NCBI RefSeq assembly: GCF_037996765.1
Contig: NZ_JBBNAD010000004.1
Span: forward strand, 310,001-374,000
DNA length: 64,000 nucleotides
DNA from: Bdellovibrio sp. GT3
Lineage (GTDB): Bacteria; Bdellovibrionota; Bdellovibrionia; Bdellovibrionales; Bdellovibrionaceae
Reading direction: 5' to 3'
The notes below the pieces were generated by a model. That model had not been told where the DNA came from. It made no database searches and saw nothing but the letters and a program-made list of their open reading frames with translations. Below are positions 25,793 through 34,698 of the stretch, one piece after another (position 1 is the stretch's first letter; each line of letters opens with the position of its first letter). The translations under genes and the position numbers were made by a program.

Positions 25793-26974
25793 ATGCCTTT
25801 AGCAATATACGCCCTGATGATCGGGGCATTTGGAATTGGAACCACGGAATTTGTCATCATGGGGTTGTTGCCACAAATGGCAAGAGATCTGAATGTGAGT
25901 CTTTCATCAGCGGGACTTCTGGTCAGCGGATACGCCTTGGGCGTCGCCGTTGGCGCACCGGTTTTGTCATTGCTTTCTTCGCGTTGGCCGAAGAAACAAT
26001 CACTGCTCATTTTAATGGGGATATTCACCCTAGGTAATTTGATTTGTGCTCTTTCGCCCAGCTATTCAGTCCTCATGGCCGCTAGAGTGTTGACGTCTTT
26101 TGCTCATGGTACTTTCTTCGGTATCGGATCTGTCCTTGCGACAAGTTTGGTGCGACCAAATCAAAAGGCCACGGCTATTGCAATGATGTTTACGGGGTTA
26201 ACGTTGGCAAATGTTTTGGGCGTTCCATTTGGAACCTGGCTGGGACAAAACTATGGCTGGCAATCTACGTTCTGGGCGGTGACGGCAGTGGGTCCTTTGG
26301 CGATACTGGCGTTGCTATTCTATGTGCCTTCTGCCAAAGGGGACCAACCAGCGGTTGATATGTTCAAAGAAATACAAGTCGTCTTGAAGCCGCAAGTATT
26401 GGTCAGTCTGTTGCTAACGGTCCTGGGATTTTCGGGGGTCTTTGCCGTCTTTACATATATAGCTCCCATCTTGACTGACATTTCGGGATTTTCCGAATCA
26501 TCAGTGTCACCGATTTTACTTTTATTTGGTGGCGGATTGATCGCAGGCAATATTGTAGGTGGCAAGTGGGCCGATAAGCATCTCATGAAGGCGTTGGTGG
26601 GCTCATTGTTACTGCTGACGATTGTTTTGTTCGGTTTTACTTTTTTGATGGGCTACAAAATCGCGGCATTGGCCTTGGTGGCTCTGTTGGGATTTGCGGG
26701 ATTTGCGACAGTTCCCCCGTTGCAAATGCGAGCCTTGGAGCACGCTGCAGAAGCCCCTGCGCTTGCATCAGCAATGAATATCGCAGCCTTCAATCTAGGG
26801 AATGCGATCGGGGCTTGGGCTGGTGGTATCGCCATTGATAACGGTGGTTTGATTTTCGCGGCCTGGACAGCCTTGGGAATATCACTGCTTGCATCGGGTT
26901 CCTCCTACCTTAGCGGAAAGTTTTCCTCCACAACGAGTACAGTTAAAATAGACCGCAGTTTAATGGGGCATTGA
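25793..26974 (+). CDS. MFS efflux transporter (AraJ/DHA1-like)
   Basis: 393 residues, 12 TM segments. The N terminus (LMIGAFGIGTTEFVIMGLLP) is typical of the AraJ/Cmr sub-branch of DHA1 drug exporters, and motif 'SRWPKKQSLLILMG' lies between TM2 and TM3. Substrate probably a toxic compound or sugar. Under control of the divergent LysR regulator (inferred). GAGGAGG ribosome site. A long inverted repeat (26986-27010) follows. Confidence 0.93.
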   Translation: MPLAIYALMIGAFGIGTTEFVIMGLLPQMARDLNVSLSSAGLLVSGYALGVAVGAPVLSLLSSRWPKKQSLLILMGIFTLGNLICALSPSYSVLMAARVLTSFAHGTFFGIGSVLATSLVRPNQKATAIAMMFTGLTLANVLGVPFGTWLGQNYGWQSTFWAVTAVGPLAILALLFYVPSAKGDQPAVDMFKEIQVVLKPQVLVSLLLTVLGFSGVFAVFTYIAPILTDISGFSESSVSPILLLFGGGLIAGNIVGGKWADKHLMKALVGSLLLLTIVLFGFTFLMGYKIAALALVALLGFAGFATVPPLQMRALEHAAEAPALASAMNIAAFNLGNAIGAWAGGIAIDNGGLIFAAWTALGISLLASGSSYLSGKFSSTTSTVKIDRSLMGH

Positions 26975-26985
26975 ATGGCGCTCAT

Positions 26986-27010
26986 TCACTGTCTAATCCT
27001 TAGACAGTGA
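26986..27010 (+). terminator. inverted repeat after the MFS gene
   Basis: TCACTGTCTAA 26986-26996 pairs with TTAGACAGTGA 27000-27010 around a 3-base loop. No T-tract, so terminator function is uncertain. Confidence 0.5.
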
Positions 27011-27138
27011 GGCGGGTAAAGCGTTCATTGTGCCGTTCCAGATAAATACTTTAAACTGTCTGGGCTCGTTATGAGGGTGGAAAATATTGGCCCGGATTTC
27101 GCTTTAGTCTTTTTTGCATTTTTAGCTTGGAGACTTTT

Positions 27139-27969
27139 ATGAAACTGTGGGCTTTGTTGCCGGTGATGCTTTTAGTGGCTGCCTGCTCCCCCAAAAATTC
27201 AGGTCCAGTGCCCGTGGCGCAGGAAAACAGAATCATCAATGGTAAGTCCGTGGATCGTGACAGTACTGTCGCGAATGCAACCGTTGCCCTGATGCTTGCT
27301 GATGGTGATCGTATCAGAACGGTCTGTACGGGAACCTTGGTTTCCAAGGACTTGGTGGTGACTGCCGGGCATTGTGTGGAGCCGATGTATTCTGGTTATG
27401 AAATGGTTGTTTCATTTGGACCTGAAACTTACACCTCCAAAAATGAAGGCGATTTGCGCGAGATCGACCGCGCCATTTCCTATGACTATATGACTCCGCC
27501 AGTGGGCGAGAGCCATACCAGATCCATTAACGAACTTCGTGATGTTGCATTGATTAAGCTGCGTACGTCAGCACCCAAATGGGCCGTTCCGGTTCCAATT
27601 CTTGGATCTGAAGCTGGCTTGCAAATGGGGCAGTCTGTATTGCTTGCGGGATTCGGCCGTACCAATGAATTCGTAAGTGCGATGTCCACGCATTTGCAAA
27701 GCACGCATGTGGATATTGTCAGTGTTGAAGACAGAAAAATCACAGTGGACCAATCCAAAGGAACCGGCGCTTGCTGGGGTGATTCCGGTGGGCCGGCGTT
27801 TCTGGAAACGGATCGCGGTCTGGTTGTGATTGGTGCGACAAGCGGTTCCGCTTACGGATCCGTCGATTGTCACACCAAAGTGGTCTATGCCTCTTTGCCG
27901 GGATTTAAAGAGTTCCTGCAAAAAGTGGCGACGGTACTGGGCGGAGAGCCGCCCGTTTTTGTTGAATAG
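27139..27969 (+). CDS. trypsin-like serine protease, lipoprotein 1
   Basis: 276 residues. Lipobox VAAC (~14-17), an activation-type 'RIINGKSV' motif, and the triad in 'TAGHC', 'DVALIKL' and 'GDSGGP'. Family S1A (chymotrypsin fold). The Asp in 'GTGACWGDSGGP' fits the trypsin/chymotrypsin oxyanion context. First of three tandem copies with identical layout. Start ATG 27139 with GGAG ribosome site. A secreted, membrane-anchored protease of this type fits predation on prey proteins (inference). Confidence 0.92.
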   Translation: MKLWALLPVMLLVAACSPKNSGPVPVAQENRIINGKSVDRDSTVANATVALMLADGDRIRTVCTGTLVSKDLVVTAGHCVEPMYSGYEMVVSFGPETYTSKNEGDLREIDRAISYDYMTPPVGESHTRSINELRDVALIKLRTSAPKWAVPVPILGSEAGLQMGQSVLLAGFGRTNEFVSAMSTHLQSTHVDIVSVEDRKITVDQSKGTGACWGDSGGPAFLETDRGLVVIGATSGSAYGSVDCHTKVVYASLPGFKEFLQKVATVLGGEPPVFVE

Positions 27970-28001
27970 AAAAATTAGGTAATTTAGTAAGGAACGTAAA
28001 G

Positions 28002-28829
28002 ATGAAGAAACTAATGATGATCCCACTGTTGGCTTTGGCAGCGTGTACTCAAAACAATGTCGCAGAGACGTTAAAAGTCGATGCAGCCAACAAATCGCAA
28101 ATCATCAACGGAGAAAATGTGACCGCGAACGAAATCTATGCGGAATCTACAGTGTCTTTGCTGGGGCGGAACCCGCGTGATGGCAGCGTCATGTCATATT
28201 GTACCGGGACGTTGATTTCCCGAAATTTGGTTGTCACTGCCAGCCACTGTACTCAGATGCTGGAGCGCGTGCAGACCAAGATCTTCTTTGGAACAGAACT
28301 GCCTGAATCTTTCGAGGATGCCAATGCGATTGAAATTGAAGAGGCGATCAGTCACCGTAATTTCGGAGTGAACTCACGTACAGAGCGTTCAGAGTACGAT
28401 GTCGCCGTGATTAAACTTGTGACGGAGGCACCTGCCGGCTTCAAACCAGTTGCAATCCTGAACAATGTAAAAAAATTGAAAGCCGGCATGCCAATGACTC
28501 TTGTCGGTTGGGGGCGCATGTCTGAAACTGAAAATATCAAGACCGTGACAATGCAAAAAACCGTGGTCGAGATTGCACAGGTTCGCGATCAAGAGGTCGT
28601 GACTGATCAAACTCGTGGTTCTGGTGCATGTAACGGGGATTCGGGTGGTCCCGGCTTTATCGAAACGTCGATGGGTTTGATCCTGGCGGGGGCTACTCGT
28701 GGACCTGAGTCAGGCTATGAGGATTGCCACCATTATGGCAACTACACCTTGTTGGTGAACTATAAAGACTTTTTGAACTATGCCGCTCAAACCATGGAAG
28801 CGGACTACCCACAATTTGTGAACTACTAA
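28002..28829 (+). CDS. trypsin-like serine protease, lipoprotein 2
   Basis: 275 residues, second of the tandem set. Lipobox LAAC, 'QIINGENV' motif, triad 'TASHC', 'DVAVIKL', 'GDSGGP'. Cys pattern similar to the first copy. AAGGAA ribosome site. Sequence is diverged from copy 1, so the duplication is not recent. Confidence 0.92.
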   Translation: MKKLMMIPLLALAACTQNNVAETLKVDAANKSQIINGENVTANEIYAESTVSLLGRNPRDGSVMSYCTGTLISRNLVVTASHCTQMLERVQTKIFFGTELPESFEDANAIEIEEAISHRNFGVNSRTERSEYDVAVIKLVTEAPAGFKPVAILNNVKKLKAGMPMTLVGWGRMSETENIKTVTMQKTVVEIAQVRDQEVVTDQTRGSGACNGDSGGPGFIETSMGLILAGATRGPESGYEDCHHYGNYTLLVNYKDFLNYAAQTMEADYPQFVNY

Positions 28830-28851
28830 CCTTAAAGTGGATTTGACTATA

Positions 28852-29718
28852 ATGAAGAATCTGTCGCTGGGAATTTTATTGCTTCTTGCAGTCGGGTGTT
28901 CGCGCCCGCAGGCGCCGGATATTATTCAAACTCAAATCCACAATAATGCCATCATCGGAGGGGAGCCAGTCACAGCTGACAGCTATGCGCGCTCTGCAAC
29001 TGTTGGTATTTACTATCGTGGTTCGGTGGCATGCACCGGGGTGTTGATTTCCAAAAATCTGGTGATTACAGCAGCTCATTGTGTGAAATGGGTGAATGAC
29101 GTCCAAGTCGGTTTCGGCGAAGCGATTCTGCCGGCAGATCAATTGAAGAATGTGGCTCATATCATTCCGCATCCTGATTTTGAGATTGTGAATGTCGAGA
29201 TTCCAGGGAACACAACAGAAACACACGTCACTTCACAGAAAGACGTCGCTCTGTTGATGTTGGCAGAAAATGCCCCTGCCGGGTTCGTACCTGCAGTCAT
29301 TCATGCCGACACCGACAGTATTCCTTTGCAGAGCACTTTGTTATTGGCAGGCTTCGGTCTGACTGACGATATGACTCGTGAACCAGCGAAATCCCTGCTT
29401 CAGGTTGAAGTGTCTTTGTTCAATTTGATTGATGACTACCTGGTTTTGGATCAAAGAAACGGAAAAGGGGCGTGCTTCGGGGATTCCGGCGGGCCTGCTT
29501 ACTTGGCTGATTCTGGGAATTGGTATGTTGTGGGTGTCACTCATGGCACTCGTCCCGGATATACGGATTGCAGTCATGAGACGGACTATACAAGTCTGTC
29601 GAAGCATATGAAGTTCATCATGGAGACAGCCGATCTTATCGGTGCCGAACTACCTTATTTTGGCCTTCCATTGCCACCAGCTGCTACGGCCGTTCAGGCC
29701 CCTTTAGCAGCCCAATAA
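28852..29718 (+). CDS. trypsin-like serine protease, lipoprotein 3
   Basis: 288 residues, third tandem copy. Lipobox AVGC, 'AIIGGEPV' motif, triad 'TAAHC', 'DVALLML', 'GDSGGP'. ATG 28852 is preferred to a TTG at 28837. C-terminal Ala/Pro-rich tail is unique to this copy. Confidence 0.9.
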   Translation: MKNLSLGILLLLAVGCSRPQAPDIIQTQIHNNAIIGGEPVTADSYARSATVGIYYRGSVACTGVLISKNLVITAAHCVKWVNDVQVGFGEAILPADQLKNVAHIIPHPDFEIVNVEIPGNTTETHVTSQKDVALLMLAENAPAGFVPAVIHADTDSIPLQSTLLLAGFGLTDDMTREPAKSLLQVEVSLFNLIDDYLVLDQRNGKGACFGDSGGPAYLADSGNWYVVGVTHGTRPGYTDCSHETDYTSLSKHMKFIMETADLIGAELPYFGLPLPPAATAVQAPLAAQ

Positions 29719-29903
29719 GCCCCAAAATTCACAAATTTGAATGCAACCCCTTTTTTGATACCCATCAAAAGTCCAGTGATTTGGCCTTGTTAAAGTGTCT
29801 CAAAAAATATTTGCAACTAGCCCTAAATTCTCACGATGAAACGCCGATAGGTACAAAGTGAGTCAATTATGATTGCAATTTGTTTCAAAAGGGGAGGACA
29901 AGA

Positions 29904-30347
29904 ATGTCACGCACAGTAATGATCGTGGTAAGCGATAACCAGGAAACCGTAGAAAACGCTAAGAAGTACTGGGAGCAGCACGATGTGACAGTTCAGGCTT
30001 ATTCTTCATCTCAATGGAGAGAAGGTCTTGATAATGCATTTTTCAGACAACAACTTACTGCGGGTGTACCTGCGTTGATCTCTGGCAACAGCCCGGTGAC
30101 AACAGATAATTCAGGTCACAGTAATTTGATCCAGTTCCCGACGCCAACAGCGACATCTTCTAACGTTCAAAAAATGGAAGAGATGGAAGCTCATGCGATT
30201 GAGAACGCGATCGTTCAATACAAAGGCAACCTGACTGAAGCAGCAAAAGCTTTGGGCATCGGTCGCGCGACTTTGTATCGCAAAGTTAAGCAATACCATA
30301 TCGACCCTTCTGCAGCTCGCAAGAAGAAGACAGTGGTTGCGGCTTAA
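29904..30347 (+). CDS. Fis-type HTH protein with divergent receiver-like N terminus
   Basis: About 147 residues. The C terminus is a Fis/NtrC-type HTH (~92-135; 'AIENAIVQYKGNLTEAAKALGIGRATLYRKVKQY'). The N-terminal ~60 residues (VMIVVSDNQETVENAKKYWEQH) resemble the start of a receiver-like fold but lack an obvious phospho-acceptor Asp cluster. No AAA+ domain is present, so it is not an NtrC-type activator. GGGGAGGA before ATG 29904. A terminator follows. Confidence 0.85.
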   Translation: MSRTVMIVVSDNQETVENAKKYWEQHDVTVQAYSSSQWREGLDNAFFRQQLTAGVPALISGNSPVTTDNSGHSNLIQFPTPTATSSNVQKMEEMEAHAIENAIVQYKGNLTEAAKALGIGRATLYRKVKQYHIDPSAARKKKTVVAA

Positions 30348-30397
30348 TCGCTGCGTGTCCTTAAGAAATGTGCATTGATTAAGGAAGAATGGAAAAG

Positions 30398-30423
30398 TGG
30401 ATTCCGCAAGGAGTCCATTTTTT
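30398..30423 (+). terminator. Rho-independent terminator
   Basis: TGGATTCC 30398-30405 pairs with GGAGTCCA 30410-30417, then TTTTTT. Confidence 0.8.
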
Positions 30424-30437
30424 CGTCAAGGGATTGA

Positions 30438-31643
30438 ATGTTAAATAAAATCACCGCCATCATTCTTACGCTGGCCTGTGCCTATGGGGCCTTTCACTTC
30501 ACGATCAATCGGTCCTTCGTGAACCCATATCCTGTGGTGTGTGATCTTGTCTCTGAAAAAATCTATCTGCCGAATGAAGAACTCAAAGACTGGCGTCGCA
30601 CCTGCATGGAGCGAAGTCGCTATGTCACTCCTTACACCAAAAAAGATCTGATCCTGCGTGATATCAATTACGTTTTAGGATCGCTGCGTGTTTCGCATCT
30701 CGAGATTTACGACGCCCCTGATGTGCGCGGAATCTGGAGAGGCGAAGTCAAGGAGACGGGCCTCAGCGGAGAGTTCGTTGATAGCGAACTTGTTGTATTT
30801 AAAGTGCTCCCCCAGTCGCCAGCCGAGAGGCTTGGTTTTAAAAAAGGCGACGTCATCGTTAAAATCAACGGTGAACAACCCAGTTCCTGGGCGATGGAGT
30901 CCGAAGCCGGGGATTATCAAATCCGCAGAGGTGCGGAGGAGTTTTCCATTAAGCTTCATCCAGGAGTGGTGAAAAGAAATGAAAGTATTCAGCTTTCCCC
31001 GTTGAATTCCCGCATCGCGGTGATGGAAGTTCCGTCCTTCCGTGCGGAATTCTTCAAGGATGAAACACTCAAGACAATTGCAAATGATCTGAAAAAGTAT
31101 AAGTCGGTTGTTGTTGATTTACGTAACAATGCCGGAGGCAACTTTGTCGCAGGATTGCGGTTCCTGTCATTGTTTGTCTGTGAACCCACGCTGATTGGAA
31201 AACTTGAAAAACCAAAATCAAAAGCGGGTCGTGCGGAAATGCCGGATCTTTTGAATGATGAAAAGCAGCTGGATATTCTGGAAAAGAGCCGGGAAGTTTC
31301 TCTGAAAACGTTTCGTAATCCTGCCTGTTATTCCGGCGCGGTCAAAGTGCTGGTTGATGGCAGAACCTCGTCCGTGGCGGAAATGGTGGCCCAAGGTCTG
31401 AAAGAGTATCGGGGAGCCCTTTTACGGGGGACCTCGTCTCGAGGCCAGTTGCTGGTGGGGGTTTGGTATCCGATGGATGAGGTCGGTCCCGGAGTGCAGA
31501 TTTCCATACCTGAGGCGCTTTATATAAGCGGCAAGGGACATCGGATCGAGGGGCAGGGCGTTCAGCTGGATAAAGTCCTGTATTACAATCTCCAGCAAAT
31601 GCAGGCTGGCATTGATTCTTGGGTAAATTCTTACCAGGACTAG
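30438..31643 (+). CDS. S41-family protein with PDZ domain, catalytic Lys possibly lost
   Basis: 401 residues. N-terminal TM or signal anchor (~1-22), helical region, PDZ-like domain (~115-165; 'LPQSPAERLGFKKGDVIVKING'), then the tail-specific protease domain. 'VVDLRNNAGGNFVAGLRF' and 'DGRTSSVAEMVAQGLKE' (nucleophile Ser) are clear. The usual catalytic Lys motif (FGKG) appears as 'TSSRGQ', so Lys may be replaced by Arg. It could be a low-activity or inactive protease, or use a shifted residue. Upstream lies a Fis-like gene. Confidence 0.8.
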   Translation: MLNKITAIILTLACAYGAFHFTINRSFVNPYPVVCDLVSEKIYLPNEELKDWRRTCMERSRYVTPYTKKDLILRDINYVLGSLRVSHLEIYDAPDVRGIWRGEVKETGLSGEFVDSELVVFKVLPQSPAERLGFKKGDVIVKINGEQPSSWAMESEAGDYQIRRGAEEFSIKLHPGVVKRNESIQLSPLNSRIAVMEVPSFRAEFFKDETLKTIANDLKKYKSVVVDLRNNAGGNFVAGLRFLSLFVCEPTLIGKLEKPKSKAGRAEMPDLLNDEKQLDILEKSREVSLKTFRNPACYSGAVKVLVDGRTSSVAEMVAQGLKEYRGALLRGTSSRGQLLVGVWYPMDEVGPGVQISIPEALYISGKGHRIEGQGVQLDKVLYYNLQQMQAGIDSWVNSYQD

Positions 31644-31781
31644 AGTCTTATAATGAGACGTCAACTAAGTTTTGGTCGTCTGTTAAGTGAGTAATCGGTC
31701 ATACTGAATTAAATGGCCGCCGGGTCGGCACGCCCTTCGCAGGGTTGTAGACGAATGAACTTTGCGATGGAGAAAATAAAT

Positions 31782-32402
31782 ATGGGGAATGCGAAAGTGA
31801 TTGAGTTTCCTAAAGAAAGATCTTTCCGTAAAAGACTTCAAGACAAAGCCCAGGAACAGAAAGCTGTTCTGGTTATGTCAATCGCTTCAGTCGCATTGAT
31901 GACTGTCTTTGTAAATCAGTGGTTGGTTGACAATTCGGACTCTGCCATTGGTGGTCGTGGCAATCGTGAAATCGCAAGTTTTGAACCGGGTGCTTTTGCC
32001 CGTGATGTAAAGTGGGAGCATGACATAGCTCAAAGACTTTCTGCCGAGAAATCGTCTTTGGTTGCGGCCCTGGCTGAAAAGCCGACTTTGCGTGATGATT
32101 TGATTTTTGGTTTCCTGGAAGGGAAATACGGAATGAATATTTCAGGTGGCAAAGTTCAAAGCCTGGAGTTCATTGATGCTCAGGCGGGTGAAAAGGCCAT
32201 GGACATCCAAAATAAAGCAAACTTTCTGAAAAAGTATGCCTCAGCCTTTGGTCATAACTACGTTGAAGTCGCGCCAGCGAAATCAGCTGACGGTGGTGAA
32301 GAGGTTTTCACTCTGATTGATAAATCCAAGACCATCGTTGGTCATGCTCATTTCGCAATCGATGCGGATGGCCGTGTTCAGTCTCTGAGATTTGCTCAAT
32401 AA
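31782..32402 (+). CDS. membrane-anchored protein, unknown
   Basis: 206 residues with a cytoplasmic N-terminal basic stretch, one TM helix (~28-48; 'VLVMSIASVALMTVFVNQW') and a periplasmic C-terminal domain of mixed alpha/beta. First gene of a group with an RDD protein and a rhomboid. No family recognised. The start chosen, ATG 31782, has a GGAG ribosome site; several in-frame alternatives lie upstream at 31713-31767. Confidence 0.7.
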   Translation: MGNAKVIEFPKERSFRKRLQDKAQEQKAVLVMSIASVALMTVFVNQWLVDNSDSAIGGRGNREIASFEPGAFARDVKWEHDIAQRLSAEKSSLVAALAEKPTLRDDLIFGFLEGKYGMNISGGKVQSLEFIDAQAGEKAMDIQNKANFLKKYASAFGHNYVEVAPAKSADGGEEVFTLIDKSKTIVGHAHFAIDADGRVQSLRFAQ

Positions 32403-32441
32403 TTCCTTAAGTACACACTGTTTCAAGCCGATACGATCTGT

Positions 32442-33650
32442 ATGTTATTTCCAGATCTGTCGGCTCCAGAAGTCAATAATTCCAAAGAGTTCAAGGCACA
32501 GCCTGCGATAGCGTTCCTTATGGATCGTTTCCTGGCATTCATTTTGGACTTTCTTTTGGTGTCTCCCGTAGTCAGCTTGCTGGTTTCGGGACTGGTTCGT
32601 CAGGCAAAAACCTTTTTCCTTTTGAATTCCAGATCTGAAGAGGGTGTCATCGCGGCATTGATGTTGTTTGCGGTGGCAGCGACTGCTGTCGTCGTATTGC
32701 AAGTGCTGTCATTGTACTTCCTGCAAGCGACGCCCGGTCAGTACTTTCTGCAACTTCGTGTTGTGTCTTACCCATCCACGCAATCAAGACTGACGCTTTC
32801 ACAGTGTATTGTGCGCTCTGTATCCTGGTGTGGAACTTTCCTGTTGCTGGGGCTTCCGTTTTTGGGCGTGGTCGGTCATCCATTGCGCAGAGCCTTTCAT
32901 GAAAAGGCCTCTGACACCATCGTCGTCACTCTGAAGAAACAATTTGATTCCGGTCCTTCGTTGCCTGAACAAAGATTGATGACCTCATGGATGCAATTTA
33001 GTTTTGCGATGTTCGCATTGGTGGCCTTTGTGGGTCTTGCCAAAAACTATCAGGCTCTGAATGCAGGAGAGTTCCAAACTGCTTCCACCCACGCCGTAAC
33101 CTGCAAAGAAATTCCTGATAAGGAACTGACCGGTGCACAACGCATGGATGCCGCAGTTTCGCTTTTCCTGTTGAAGGAAATTACTTCTGATTGCCTCAGT
33201 CGTGAATCTGAGAATTCATTGTGGAGTGATCCGGTTAATTCCCAATCGATGGCGTATTTTGCGAAGTACCTGCTAAGCGAAGGTCAGGAACGAAAAGACT
33301 ATTTGAGCAAAGTTTGTGAATCCCGTACGTCCTCCAGCTGCGTGCTGGCTATGTATCTGGATAATCCTGACGACGTACAGCTGGGAGACGCTTCCCATAA
33401 ACTATGGGTGACCCAGGTTTTGGAAGCCGACCATCTTTACAGTCAAAAAAACTACGAAGGCAGTCTTGAAGTGATTGAAGGTTTGCAGGCTGTGCCAGCA
33501 CTGCGAGAGGCGATGGATAAAAAGTATGTGCGTTCCATTTGGGCATTGAAGGAAAGTCTTGGTGCCAAGAAAAATGGACGGGTGCCTGCCAGCTCAGATA
33601 CTTCGGCTGAGTGGATTGAAGGATTCAAAGAAAAGTACGGTGTCAGATGA
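32442..33650 (+). CDS. RDD-family membrane protein with large periplasmic tail
   Basis: 402 residues. TM segments at ~30-50, ~70-92 and ~125-145 make up an RDD-like four-helix membrane domain ('AFLMDRFLAFILDFLLVSPV' at the start). After a further TM (~188-205) comes a ~195-residue soluble C-terminal domain rich in helices. The stop overlaps the rhomboid start (ATGA), so the two are coupled. Role unknown; RDD proteins are thought to be transporters of Na+ or small molecules. Confidence 0.8.
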   Translation: MLFPDLSAPEVNNSKEFKAQPAIAFLMDRFLAFILDFLLVSPVVSLLVSGLVRQAKTFFLLNSRSEEGVIAALMLFAVAATAVVVLQVLSLYFLQATPGQYFLQLRVVSYPSTQSRLTLSQCIVRSVSWCGTFLLLGLPFLGVVGHPLRRAFHEKASDTIVVTLKKQFDSGPSLPEQRLMTSWMQFSFAMFALVAFVGLAKNYQALNAGEFQTASTHAVTCKEIPDKELTGAQRMDAAVSLFLLKEITSDCLSRESENSLWSDPVNSQSMAYFAKYLLSEGQERKDYLSKVCESRTSSSCVLAMYLDNPDDVQLGDASHKLWVTQVLEADHLYSQKNYEGSLEVIEGLQAVPALREAMDKKYVRSIWALKESLGAKKNGRVPASSDTSAEWIEGFKEKYGVR

Positions 33651-34588
33651 TCATTCCGTGCCCCGAGGATCTGAAGCAGGTTCAGCGCTTTCCATTGACC
33701 ATGACCTTGGTTGCTTTGAATGTGTTTATTTTTATTCTGATCTTCAGTGGCGCGCGTATGGATATCTCCGACAGTCGCTTATTTGAAATCGAAGGTTTGA
33801 ATCTAACGGGCCGCCTTTACTATCAATATCTACAATCAATTTCTCCGGATGCCCTGGCGGAAACACCTCACTGGGTGCAGAAGCTTAAAAGTTCCGACTC
33901 GGATCAAATGGTGGTGCTGGGTGCCTATGCGCTTCGGGACTCCCGCTTTTTGGAGCAGGGGGATCAGGGCGACTACCGTGGTGATCAGGTTCAAATCCTT
34001 CGCTGGAAGGAAGATTTTTCAAAGTTCCGAACCGAATACAAGGAACAGCTCATGTTCCGCTTCGGTCTTAGTTCATCCATGAAAGGTCCGTTGGCCTGGT
34101 TGACCTATCAGTTCTCCCATTCGAATTGGTTGCATCTGTTTTCCAATCTGATGTTTTTGGTGGTAATGGGTGCGGCAGTTGAGGCTTTGGCTGGAAGTAC
34201 CACGATGTTGCTGGTGTATCTTCTGGGAGGCGTGGCCGGGGGCATGGGCTTCCTGTGGTCTCAGGGAGTGGGAACCGTGCCGATGGTGGGTGCCAGTGCC
34301 TCTGTCAGTGCTTTGCTGGCGTTTTACTGTGTGGCTGAAGCAAAGGCCCGGGTTCGCTATCTGTTCTTTGTGTCGCCAATGCCTGAACACTATGGTTATA
34401 TTTACTTACCCACTCTTTTGATAATTCCTCTTTTTTTAGTCGCCGATCTGGCAAGTTTTTGGGCAACGCCTGAAGGTTTGGGGACGGGAGTGGCTTATGC
34501 CGCACACTTGGGTGGCAGTCTTTTCGGTATCTTAGCCGGGGTTATCCATCGTTTTGGATTTCTTACTCACCCCAAGTCCTTAACATAA
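33647..34588 (+). CDS. rhomboid-family intramembrane protease
   Basis: 313 residues. N-terminal TM (~17-35), ~90-residue periplasmic/cytosolic insertion, then the rhomboid core: 'HSNWLHLFSNLMFLVVMGAAVE' (His-rich first helix), 'PMVGASASVSALLAFY' (Ser nucleophile in GxSx) and 'AYAAHLGGSLFGILAG' (catalytic His). Both catalytic residues are present. Substrates are unknown; the coupled RDD protein is a candidate partner or substrate. The long insertion is unusual for bacterial rhomboids. Confidence 0.88.
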   Translation: MIIPCPEDLKQVQRFPLTMTLVALNVFIFILIFSGARMDISDSRLFEIEGLNLTGRLYYQYLQSISPDALAETPHWVQKLKSSDSDQMVVLGAYALRDSRFLEQGDQGDYRGDQVQILRWKEDFSKFRTEYKEQLMFRFGLSSSMKGPLAWLTYQFSHSNWLHLFSNLMFLVVMGAAVEALAGSTTMLLVYLLGGVAGGMGFLWSQGVGTVPMVGASASVSALLAFYCVAEAKARVRYLFFVSPMPEHYGYIYLPTLLIIPLFLVADLASFWATPEGLGTGVAYAAHLGGSLFGILAGVIHRFGFLTHPKSLT

Positions 34589-34698
34589 CACTGACAGAGT
34601 ATTTCTTATAGCCCCGTTGACATTTGTCGGGTGGATTTGCGAAAGTGGTCCGCGACAGAGGCTGAATAATCACCCCCTTTACCGAATGGCGGACCCGA

